Below the pieces are notes generated by a model. The model saw nothing but the letters and a program-made list of their open reading frames with translations, was not told where the DNA came from and made no database searches. Source: CAZFPA01 sp964520975 (GTDB lineage: Bacteria; Bacillota; Negativicutes; Selenomonadales; Selenomonadaceae). Taken from it: a DNA stretch of 7,902 nt. The position numbers and the translations under genes were made by a program. Positions within the stretch are counted from its first letter, which is position 1, and each line of letters opens with the position of its first letter. This document shows positions 1 through 5,335 of the stretch, one piece after another. The stretch is from the NCBI GenBank assembly GCA_964520975.1, contig CAZFPA010000081.1, forward strand, positions 1-7,902, in the 5' to 3' direction.

Positions 1-4
1 TATC

Positions 5-481
5 ATGCCGGATATTTTACTTACACGTGTCGACAATCGTCTGATCCATGGACAGGTGGGAATGACCTGGGCCACGCATCTCGGTGCGAATCTCATCATT
101 GTAGCCAATGATGAGGTCGCGGCTGATGAGGTTCAGCAGAATCTGATGGATATGGCGGTTGCCAGTACAGCGGAAACGCGGTACTTTACGCTGCAGAAGA
201 CCATTGATGTCATCGGTCTGGCCGGCGACTGGCAGCACATTTTCCTGGTGGTAAGGACGCCCCAGGATGCGCTGAAGCTGGCCGAGAACGGTGTGCCCAT
301 CGAGGTGCTCAATATCGGCAACATGCATTTCAGCGAGGGGAAAAAGCAGGTCACAAGCACGATTTCCGTCGATGCGGACGACAAAAAGACCTTCCGGCGG
401 CTCATGGATCTTGGGGTGAAGATCGAGCTGCGCAAGGTACCGTCAGATCCGGTGATTCCGGTGGAGAAGATTTTCGAATAA
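5..481 (+). CDS. agaV: PTS mannose/sorbose-family EIIB, N-acetylgalactosamine-type
   Basis: This is the cytoplasmic IIB phosphotransfer subunit of a mannose-family PTS: it takes phosphate from IIA and passes it to the sugar during transport through IIC/IID. The 158-residue length is normal for a single-domain IIB. The active-site segment DNRLIHGQV lies at residues 10-18, with His15 as the expected phosphorylated residue. The stretches IIVANDEVA (31-39) and LNIGNMHF (102-109) are family hallmarks and read closest to AgaV/AgaB proteins. It is the first gene seen of a five-gene same-strand run. The ATG lies four bases from the window edge, so its ribosome binding site and promoter are not visible. 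The family call is firm. The substrate (GalNAc versus GlcNAc, galactosamine or mannose) is inferred from resemblance and from the deacetylase at the end of the operon, so the symbol is tentative. Confidence 0.9.
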   Translation: MPDILLTRVDNRLIHGQVGMTWATHLGANLIIVANDEVAADEVQQNLMDMAVASTAETRYFTLQKTIDVIGLAGDWQHIFLVVRTPQDALKLAENGVPIEVLNIGNMHFSEGKKQVTSTISVDADDKKTFRRLMDLGVKIELRKVPSDPVIPVEKIFE

Positions 482-541
482 AATTTTTCTCCGAAGTTAT
501 CTGAACCAACAGAAAATACGAAGAAAAGAGGGAATATTATC

Positions 542-1324
542 ATGGAAGTAACCTTAACGCAAACGTTATTGGTCACGTTATGGGCATTCATCATCGGTAT
601 TGACCAGTTCAATATCCTGCTGCACATCCATCGTCCGCTGGTGACGGGCCTGGTTGTGGGATGGATTCTCGGTGACGTGCAGACTGGTCTTATTACTGGC
701 GCGACGCTGGAGCTCGTAGCGATGGGCATGGTGCCGCTGGCCGGTGCGCAGCCGCCGAATATGGTCATTGGCGGTGTCATCGGTGTATCGTTCGCTATCA
801 TTTCCAAGCTGCCGCCGGAAGCGGCTGTCGCTATCGCAATCCCGTTCGCCATCGCGGCGCAGGGCTGTGTGACCCTGATTTTCACGGCGTTCTCGCCGCT
901 CATGCACAAGGCTGACCGCTGGTGCATGGAGGGAAAGACCAGTGCCATCGCAGCGCTGAACTATGCCGGTATGGCTACACATGGCGCGTTCTTCGCACTC
1001 GTTACCTTCCTGCCGATCTATTTCGGCGCGTCCTCGGCACAGGCAATCGTTGAGGCAGTGCCGGCCTGGATCCTTGGCGGCCTTGGCGTCGCCGGCGGCA
1101 TGATGCCGGCCATCGGCTTTGCGATGCTGCTGAAGATCATGCTCAAGAAGGAATACATTGCCTTCATGCTCGCAGGCTTCATCCTCGTGACCTATTTCAA
1201 GATCTCTATCCTCGGGCTCGCAGTGCTCGGTGCCTGCATCGCGCTCTACGATTTCTACGCAAATGGTTCAGATAAAGGCGGCAAGGCCGTAAAACAGGGG
1301 GTGCATCCAAATGGCGGAATCTAA
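542..1324 (+). CDS. agaW: PTS mannose-family EIIC permease, N-acetylgalactosamine-type
   Basis: This is a polytopic inner-membrane subunit (EII-Sor family) that forms the sugar translocation path together with IID. Its 260 residues match the usual length. Several hydrophobic spans are visible, including roughly 7-27, 33-45, 73-88, 95-118, 139-160, 170-197 and 205-236. Conserved IIC segments include NILLHIHRPLVTG (24-36), LGDVQTGLITGATLELVAMG (43-62) and PLAGAQPPN (65-73), the last close to AgaW/AgaC. The tail (241-260) is short, polar and lysine/glycine-rich. The ATG at 542 has an AGAGGG ribosome binding site at 527-532. The IIB gene ends 60 bases upstream, and I see no convincing terminator or promoter in that gap. 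The end of the gene overlaps IID by 14 bases in another frame. Substrate specificity is inferred. Confidence 0.9.
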   Translation: MEVTLTQTLLVTLWAFIIGIDQFNILLHIHRPLVTGLVVGWILGDVQTGLITGATLELVAMGMVPLAGAQPPNMVIGGVIGVSFAIISKLPPEAAVAIAIPFAIAAQGCVTLIFTAFSPLMHKADRWCMEGKTSAIAALNYAGMATHGAFFALVTFLPIYFGASSAQAIVEAVPAWILGGLGVAGGMMPAIGFAMLLKIMLKKEYIAFMLAGFILVTYFKISILGLAVLGACIALYDFYANGSDKGGKAVKQGVHPNGGI

Positions 1325-2159
1325 GGTAAACGAAATCCTGGAAAATGTGGAATATGAGGATCAGTCCGTTAAAAAGGTTGTTTCAGCCGGTGACCTCGTC
1401 TCGATGGTCTGGCGTTCCCTGTTCCTGCAGGCATCCTTCAACTATGAGCGCATGCAGGCCTGCGGCTGGCTTTATGGCATCCTGCCGGTGCTGAAGAAAA
1501 TCCATACGAACAAGCAGGACCTTTCGAAATCCATGCTCATGCACATGGAATTCTTCAATACCCATCCATTCCTCGTGAACTTCGTCATGGGCCTCGTGGT
1601 GGCCATGGAGGAGAACAAGAAGGATCAGAATACCATCCGTGCGATCAAGGTCGCGACCATGGGGCCGCTCGGCGGCATTGGTGATGCGCTCTGCTGGCTC
1701 ACGCTGCTGCCTATCACGGCTGGTCTCGGTGCCTCCATGGCCATGGGGCCGGACCCGAATCCGGCCGGTCCGATCGTATTCCTCGTGCTCTTCAACGTAA
1801 TCCATTTCGCGCTGCGCTTCAGTCTCATGCGGTATGGGTATTACACGGGCGTCAAGGCAATTTCCACGATGAAGGAAAAGACGAAGCAGATTTCCCATGC
1901 GGCATCCATCATCGGCCTCACGGTCGTCGGCGGCCTCATCGCTTCGATGATCAAGCTCAAGATTGCCTGGGTCATCGTGGTCGGGCAGGCCAGTATCGCC
2001 TTGCAGGACAAGGTGTTCGATGCAATCATGCCGAATATGTTACCACTGGCCTATACACTGCTCATGTATTATCTGTTGAAGAAAAATTATTCACCGGTCA
2101 AGCTCATCCTGTTCACCATCGTTGTTGGTCTGGCAGGCAAGGGCATCGGCATTTTCTGA
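1311..2159 (+). CDS. agaE: PTS mannose-family EIID subunit
   Basis: This is the IID membrane subunit (EIID-AGA family), the obligate partner of IIC in sugar transport. Its 282 residues are normal for the family. A long amphipathic N-terminal half carries the signature run SLFLQASFNYERMQACGW (36-53), NTHPFLVNFVMGLVVAMEE (83-101) and the family's most conserved loop, MGPLGGIGDALCW (117-129). Hydrophobic spans follow near 130-145, 154-168, 198-215, 218-231, 243-256 and 264-282. The ATG at 1311 lies inside the last codons of the IIC gene, and GGGGG at 1297-1301 serves as ribosome binding site, so IIC and IID are probably translationally coupled. The gene ends 52 bases before IIA, and that gap holds a terminator-shaped hairpin. 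The substrate branch (AgaD, AgaE or ManZ-like) cannot be fixed from sequence reading alone. Confidence 0.9.
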   Translation: MAESKVNEILENVEYEDQSVKKVVSAGDLVSMVWRSLFLQASFNYERMQACGWLYGILPVLKKIHTNKQDLSKSMLMHMEFFNTHPFLVNFVMGLVVAMEENKKDQNTIRAIKVATMGPLGGIGDALCWLTLLPITAGLGASMAMGPDPNPAGPIVFLVLFNVIHFALRFSLMRYGYYTGVKAISTMKEKTKQISHAASIIGLTVVGGLIASMIKLKIAWVIVVGQASIALQDKVFDAIMPNMLPLAYTLLMYYLLKKNYSPVKLILFTIVVGLAGKGIGIF

Positions 2160-2164
2160 TAAGC

Positions 2165-2192
2165 AGAGGGGGTGCGGGAGCATCCCCTTTTT
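2165..2192 (+). terminator. Intergenic hairpin with T-run between IID and IIA (attenuator or partial terminator)
   Basis: The arm GGGGGTGC at 2168-2175 pairs with GCATCCCC at 2180-2187. That gives eight pairs including one G-T, closed by a GGGA loop of the GNRA type. TTTTT at 2188-2192 follows directly. A2167, G2166 and A2165 can extend the stem into the T-run. This is the shape of an intrinsic terminator, yet it sits inside the operon only five bases after the IID stop codon. Because the downstream IIA has no visible promoter of its own, the likely role is partial termination that lowers IIA and deacetylase expression, or mRNA 3'-end protection of the first part. It starts 44 bases upstream of the IIA start codon. 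Confidence 0.65.
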
Positions 2193-2211
2193 CTGCCAGG
2201 GGGGTATTTTT

Positions 2212-2631
2212 ATGATTGGTATCATACTTACGGGGCATGGTCATTTCGCGGACGGACTTTTTTCGGCGGCACAGCTTGTCGCCGGACCGCAGGAACAGCT
2301 CCGGGTTGTCAATTTTCCCGAGGGTGACAGCACCGAGGACCTGCAGCAAAAGCTGCGTACGGCGGCCGAAGAGCTGGGGGACCGGGAGCTGGTGTTCCTT
2401 ACCGATATAGCCGGCGGCTCGCCCTTCAATCAGTCCGTGCTGCTGTCTCAGGCATTGCCGCAGAACTGTCAGGTGTTCAGCGGCACGAATATGCCGTTTT
2501 TGCTGCAGGTGCTCTTCGACCGGGAGGATGAGCTGGCGGTGCTGGAGCCGCGCTGGCTGGGCGGTGAGATCCGGGTGGCCGCGTTCCGGGCGAAGAAAAA
2601 AGCGCAGCCGGTACGGGGAGGCGGTATCTGA
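2212..2631 (+). CDS. agaF: PTS mannose-family EIIA subunit
   Basis: This is the cytoplasmic IIA subunit, which receives phosphate from HPr and gives it to IIB. Its 139 residues match a free-standing EIIA-Man domain. The N-terminus carries the active-site motif LTGHGHFADGL (6-16). By alignment to ManX, His9 is the expected phosphorylated residue, and the neighbouring His11 is not typical of a catalytic role. FLTDIAGGSPFN (62-73) and the GTNMP loop (91-95) are family hallmarks; Asp65 corresponds to the conserved Asp near the active His. I start it at ATG 2212, which has a strong GGGGGG at 2199-2204 and aligns with the family N-terminus. An in-frame ATG at 2122 lies inside IID and would add 30 unrelated residues. 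The stop codon overlaps the next start as TGATG. The basic glycine-ending tail (127-139) looks variable. Confidence 0.9.
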   Translation: MIGIILTGHGHFADGLFSAAQLVAGPQEQLRVVNFPEGDSTEDLQQKLRTAAEELGDRELVFLTDIAGGSPFNQSVLLSQALPQNCQVFSGTNMPFLLQVLFDREDELAVLEPRWLGGEIRVAAFRAKKKAQPVRGGGI

Positions 2632-3782
2632 TGACGATGACAGCGTTGAAGGCTGCGGCAATCTTTGCCGAGGGCGGGATCGAGACCGGGCGCCTGCTGC
2701 TCATCGAAGACGGGCGATTCGCGGGCTTTGTGACCGCGGCAGAGGCGCACTCGCGCGGTATTGCTGTACAGGAATTTCCCCACAGCTTCCTTTTGCCGGG
2801 GCTGTTTGACAGTCATATCCACGGTGCGCTCGGCCATGATACGATGGACGCATCGCCGGAGGCTATAGATGCCATTGGCCGTTATCTGCTGGCGCAGGGA
2901 ACGACAGCCTGGATGCCCACGACGGTGACCGCATCGCCGGAGGCCATTCAGCAGGCATTACGGAATCTGGAGCATTATGTACCGGCAGCGGACGCGGCCC
3001 GGGCCATTGGCTGCTTTGTCGAGGGACCCTATCTCACGGTCGAGCATCGCGGCGCGCATCCGACAGAGTATCTGCGGGAGCTTTCCTCTGTGGAATTTGC
3101 TGAGCTGCTGGCCAGCGGTCCGATGAAGGCACTGGCCGTAGCGCCGGAAAAGCCCGGCGCGCTTTCCTTCATCCGCCAGGCGGTGCAGCAGGGTGTGCAT
3201 ATATCGCTCGCCCATAGCAGTGCCTCCTATGAAGCGGCTGCAGCGGCCATTGAAAGTGGCGCAGATGCCGCGGTGCATACCTATTGCGGCATGAGTCCCA
3301 TGCACCATCGCAGTCCGAATCTTTTGGGGGCCGCACTTACCCGTGACGATGTCTATGCGGAGCTCATCGCGGATGGAATCCATGTGTCCAAACCGGCGAT
3401 GGATATCCTTTTGCGCTGCAAGCCGGCGGATAAGGTCATTCTCGTGAGTGATGCCATTGCGGCTTCCGGTCTGGCCGATGGCGACTATGTGCTGGGCGTT
3501 GAGGCCGTGCATGTGAAGGACGGAATCCCGCGCACGGAATCCGGCTCGCTGGCCGGCAGCACGACAACGCTGCTGGCCGAGGTGCGCCGGCTCATCTGTG
3601 AGCTGGGCCGGGAGCCGCTGGCCGTCGTGCATATGGCGTCGCTGAATCCGAGCCGCCGTTTTGGGCTGGAGCAGGAGATCGGCAGTATCCGCTATGGCAA
3701 GCGGGCGGATTTCCTCGTGGTCGACCGGGCCTATGGCCTGCAGGCTGTCTGGAAGGATGGGCGACCGGTCATACAGAAATAA
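2631..3782 (+). CDS. nagA: N-acetylglucosamine/N-acetylgalactosamine-6-phosphate deacetylase
   Basis: This is an amidohydrolase-superfamily enzyme that removes acetate from GlcNAc-6-P or GalNAc-6-P, the PTS product, in the cytoplasm. The full length of 383 residues matches NagA/AgaA. PGLFDSHIHGALGHDTMD (56-73) gives the beta-strand-1 ligands His62 and His64. Other ligands are FVEGPYL with Glu131, LAHSS with His195 and HTYCGM with His216. Arg227 and His251 sit where the substrate phosphate is bound, and VSDAI (272-276) supplies the catalytic Asp274. SLAGS (306-310) and the C-terminal RADFLVVD (358-365) are also typical. The HxH suggests a two-metal centre as in Bacillus NagA, unlike E. coli NagA, which lacks these histidines. 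The NA pair usual after His216 is Cys219-Gly220 here. The ATG shares one base with the IIA stop, with GGGGAGG at 2615-2621. NagA and AgaA cannot be told apart by eye, and the Aga-like PTS favours GalNAc. Confidence 0.88.
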   Translation: MTMTALKAAAIFAEGGIETGRLLLIEDGRFAGFVTAAEAHSRGIAVQEFPHSFLLPGLFDSHIHGALGHDTMDASPEAIDAIGRYLLAQGTTAWMPTTVTASPEAIQQALRNLEHYVPAADAARAIGCFVEGPYLTVEHRGAHPTEYLRELSSVEFAELLASGPMKALAVAPEKPGALSFIRQAVQQGVHISLAHSSASYEAAAAAIESGADAAVHTYCGMSPMHHRSPNLLGAALTRDDVYAELIADGIHVSKPAMDILLRCKPADKVILVSDAIAASGLADGDYVLGVEAVHVKDGIPRTESGSLAGSTTTLLAEVRRLICELGREPLAVVHMASLNPSRRFGLEQEIGSIRYGKRADFLVVDRAYGLQAVWKDGRPVIQK

Positions 3783-3805
3783 AAGAAGCATCCCACTTCT
3801 TTTAT
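3779..3805 (+). terminator. AT-rich hairpin at the deacetylase stop codon
   Basis: ATAAAAGAAG at 3779-3788 pairs perfectly with CTTCTTTTAT at 3796-3805 around the seven-base loop CATCCCA. The left arm includes the TAA stop codon of the deacetylase (3780-3782). The right arm is itself T-rich and is followed by ATAGTCTTTTC. It may be the first of two stacked terminators for the amino-sugar operon, or a 3'-end stabilising stem. The stem is mostly A-T, so on its own it would be a weak terminator. Confidence 0.5.
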
Positions 3806-3808
3806 ATA

Positions 3809-3831
3809 GTCTTTTCATCCCCTGAAAAGAC
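3809..3831. repeat. Second perfect hairpin in the convergent gap
   Basis: GTCTTTTC at 3809-3816 pairs exactly with GAAAAGAC at 3824-3831 around the seven-base loop ATCCCCT. No T-run follows on either strand, so it is not a terminator by itself. It lies between the AT-rich hairpin and the strong terminator. Its loop shares the ATCCC core with the loop of the hairpin before it. Confidence 0.5.
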
Positions 3832-3854
3832 AGAACCTATCCCTCGGTTTTAAA

Positions 3855-3899
3855 GAAAGCAGTCCCCAATGGTTTTGAAGCCATTGGGGACTGCTTTTC
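3855..3899. terminator. Bidirectional intrinsic terminator, perfect 17-bp stem
   Basis: The arm at 3856-3872 (AAAGCAGTCCCCAATGG) is the exact reverse complement of 3881-3897, with an eight-base loop at 3873-3880. On the plus strand the stem runs into TTTTCT (3895-3900). On the minus strand it runs into CTTTCTTTAAAA. It lies between two convergent genes, 73 bases after the deacetylase stop and directly after the minus-strand stop at 3900-3902. It would end transcription from both sides. Confidence 0.93.
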
Positions 3900-4994
3900 T
3901 CATGGGATGCTTGGTGTGTTATTGTTGATTGCCGTATGCTTGATGATGTCCTCGATGCGCCGGTCGACATCCAGCTCTTCCTTGTGGATGCTCTCAGCAA
4001 TCTCCAGTTCGTTCTGGGAGTCATCGGCAATGCCGGCCGCAAAATGTTGCCAGGCGGCAATCGTGAGCTCTGTCGAGCGGTTGCGCAGCTGGGCGACATA
4101 GCTGGCGCCGTTGGGAATATCGATGGTATCGAGCTTGTCCTGACGTTCCGTAAGGGTCGGGATTACTTCATTGGTCAGGAAGGTGTCGATGGCTGTTTTC
4201 TGGTCAGCGCTCAGGCGGCCCTGCGCGGTCGCGGTAAGGCTCTTGAATTTTTGCTGCTGCTGCTGGAATTTTTTGTTGTAGGAATCCACCACGCTTTTCG
4301 TAGCGTCCAGATAGGCGGTAATATCTTTGTTCTGTAAGGGCTCGATGGTATCAAGGTATTCACGGTAGTTTCGGATATAGGCAGCCTGCCAGTGGCCATC
4401 CTCCTGCTGTTCCAGGATGACCTGCAGGGTGAAGTCCGTCTGTGTATAGGTATCGCGGACCTCGACGGAGGCCGTGGCTGAATGGCCGTCCCGCTGGATG
4501 TTGGCGACCTTGATGATCTCGGTGTTGCGCAGCTGCGAGCGCTCGATGAAATAATCATAATCAATACCGAGCTGCCGGCCCTTGAGGATATTATCGCCAT
4601 CCGGCGGCGCCCAGGCTCCGGCCTTTACGGATTCCAGGATGGAAGCCTTTGTGCCGGCTATGAGCTGCGGCTTCACGAGCACATAGAATTTCTCAAAAAG
4701 CACCCGGGTCTTGGGGGGCAGCGTGGTATCGTCCGCGAACATGTTCCGGGTCAGGTCATCGTATGCCCTGGAGCTCAGCAGGTCCAGGTTCACGTAGCGG
4801 GCAATCGCCGCGCTGTCCTTATGATGGACGGCAGACTGAATTTCCCGCAGTGCATATTCAGGGGTACAGGCATAAAAGAAATGCCAGAGCCCTGTGCCGA
4901 GGAAAAGTACGGCTAAGGCCGCCAGAATCCAGAGTTCATGTTGGCGGCGCTGCTTTTTTTCCGCTAATTTCATTTGCCAGGTTAAATCGTCCAT
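3900..4994 (-). CDS. Membrane-anchored DUF2939-like protein of unknown function
   Basis: This 364-residue protein has a charged, basic N-terminus (9-18, AEKKQRRQ), one hydrophobic segment (about 21-42) and then a soluble remainder. By the positive-inside rule the N-terminus is cytoplasmic and residues 43-364 are outside. The part just after the membrane, TPEYALREIQSAVHHKDSAA (44-63) followed by RYVNLDLL (66-73), matches the start of DUF2939 domains, in which a short helix and a conserved 'V(D/N)' follow the membrane anchor. Residues 174-210 read as beta strands (SVEVRDTYTQTDFTLQVILE) ending in an HWQAAYIRNY-like strand. From about 222 to 352 the chain is helical and polar, with QQQQQ at 244-248. 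The ATG at 4994 has AGGAG 11 bases upstream. It seems to be a single-gene unit convergent with the amino-sugar operon. Function is unknown, and a link to sugar uptake is not supported. Confidence 0.8.
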   Translation of the reverse strand: MDDLTWQMKLAEKKQRRQHELWILAALAVLFLGTGLWHFFYACTPEYALREIQSAVHHKDSAAIARYVNLDLLSSRAYDDLTRNMFADDTTLPPKTRVLFEKFYVLVKPQLIAGTKASILESVKAGAWAPPDGDNILKGRQLGIDYDYFIERSQLRNTEIIKVANIQRDGHSATASVEVRDTYTQTDFTLQVILEQQEDGHWQAAYIRNYREYLDTIEPLQNKDITAYLDATKSVVDSYNKKFQQQQQKFKSLTATAQGRLSADQKTAIDTFLTNEVIPTLTERQDKLDTIDIPNGASYVAQLRNRSTELTIAAWQHFAAGIADDSQNELEIAESIHKEELDVDRRIEDIIKHTAINNNTPSIP

Positions 4995-5045
4995 ATAAAT
5001 ATATACTCCTAGTCAGTTCTATCCGAGGGTTATTCTGCTCTGTTC

Positions 5046-5080
5046 CCTGCTGCAGGCCAGGCAGCTTTTGCTGCAGCAGG
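5046..5080 (-). promoter_or_regulatory. Leader hairpin upstream of the DUF2939-type gene
   Basis: CCTGCTGCAG at 5046-5055 pairs exactly with CTGCAGCAGG at 5071-5080 around a 15-base loop. If the promoter at 5111-5140 is real, the hairpin lies in the roughly 110-base untranslated leader of the minus-strand gene, about 35 bases before its AGGAG ribosome binding site. No T-run follows it on that strand, so it is more likely an mRNA stability or translation element than a terminator. GCAGC in the loop could also pair with arm segments, which allows alternative folds. Confidence 0.4.
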
Positions 5081-5110
5081 ACCGTAGGGGCATGGAACTC
5101 ACACCTTTTA

Positions 5111-5140
5111 ATTATAACGCCATTGTTCAGGATTCCGCAA
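5111..5140 (-). promoter_or_regulatory. Predicted promoter for the DUF2939-type gene
   Basis: On the minus strand a perfect TATAAT (complement of 5111-5116) lies 18 bases after TTGCGG (complement of 5135-5140), a weak -35 match in which only the first three bases are canonical. Transcription would start near 5104 and leave a leader of about 110 bases before the ATG at 4994. Confidence 0.5.
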
Positions 5141-5150
5141 CGCGAAATCC
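5130..5150. promoter_or_regulatory. Imperfect 21-bp palindrome, candidate operator
   Basis: GGATT at 5130-5134 mirrors AATCC at 5146-5150, and CGC at 5136-5138 mirrors GCG at 5142-5144. In all, eight of ten positions match about the centre at 5140. It covers the -35 element of the minus-strand promoter, where a repressor would be expected to bind. No regulator gene is seen nearby. Confidence 0.35.
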
Positions 5151-5170
5151 TTCCGATTAGCGTTTCAACG

Positions 5171-5209
5171 AGGCGGTAGATATCGACGCACTGCCTGTTC
5201 TTTTTGTTT
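5171..5209 (+). terminator. Terminator-like hairpin with T-rich tail, no assigned transcript
   Basis: AGGCGGT at 5171-5177 pairs with ACTGCCT at 5190-5196 (seven pairs, one G-T) around a 12-base loop containing the palindrome GATATC. GTTCTTTTTGTTT follows. No convincing plus-strand gene ends here. It might end a short RNA starting upstream, or block readthrough toward the YdjM-like gene. The long loop makes it uncertain. Confidence 0.35.
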
Positions 5210-5305
5210 GCGCCTGCTACATGCAGAGGTGAAGGGGATTTTGCTCCGAGTTATACTATAGATGTGAGGTTCAGCAAGGGACTTTCATCATTTTTCAGCG
5301 GATTC

Positions 5306-5335
5306 TATACAAAAAGCGAACATATATGCTAAAAT
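5306..5335 (+). promoter_or_regulatory. Predicted promoter of the YdjM-like gene
   Basis: TATACA at 5306-5311 matches the -35 consensus at four of six positions. After 18 bases it is followed by TAAAAT at 5330-5335, preceded by TGC (5327-5329), which makes an extended -10. The start would be near 5342, giving a purine-rich leader of about 64 bases that ends in AAAGGAGG at 5390-5397, eight bases before the ATG at 5406. Confidence 0.65.

Larger units (their letters stand above)
3786..3912. repeat. Outer 10-bp inverted repeat enclosing the convergent terminator region
   Basis: AAGCATCCCA at 3786-3795 is the exact reverse complement of TGGGATGCTT at 3903-3912, with 107 bases between the arms. 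The left arm overlaps the right side of the stem and the whole loop of the hairpin at 3779-3805. The right arm lies in the last codons of the minus-strand DUF2939-type gene and just past its stop. Pairing of the outer arms would therefore compete with the first hairpin. It could be a nested RNA structure, or the edge of a short repeat element. Function is unknown. Confidence 0.5.

Noticed and set aside
484..516. Weak TTTTCT/AGAAAA inverted repeat between IIB and IIC
   Set aside because: The stem is only six A-T-rich pairs with a 20-base loop and no T-run, and it lies within a clearly continuous operon.
133..948. Open frame of 271 codons on the minus strand
   Set aside because: It lies antisense to the well-supported IIB and IIC genes, crosses their boundary, has no ribosome binding site, and its product has no recognisable motif. 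It is a shadow of GC-rich coding sequence.
2122..2211. N-terminal extension of IIA from ATG 2122
   Set aside because: It lies inside the IID coding end and across the hairpin, has no ribosome binding site, and adds residues foreign to the EIIA family. ATG 2212 has a strong site and aligns with family N-termini.
2958..3818. 286-codon minus-strand frame opposite the deacetylase
   Set aside because: It is antisense to a complete NagA with all its catalytic residues. The product is rich in His and Arg, as expected of a complementary shadow, and no promoter is seen.
4860..4870. Possible lipobox at Cys43 of the DUF2939-type protein
   Set aside because: The residues before the Cys are Phe-Tyr-Ala, which do not fit the lipobox, and the hydrophobic stretch is long enough to be a membrane anchor rather than a cleaved signal.
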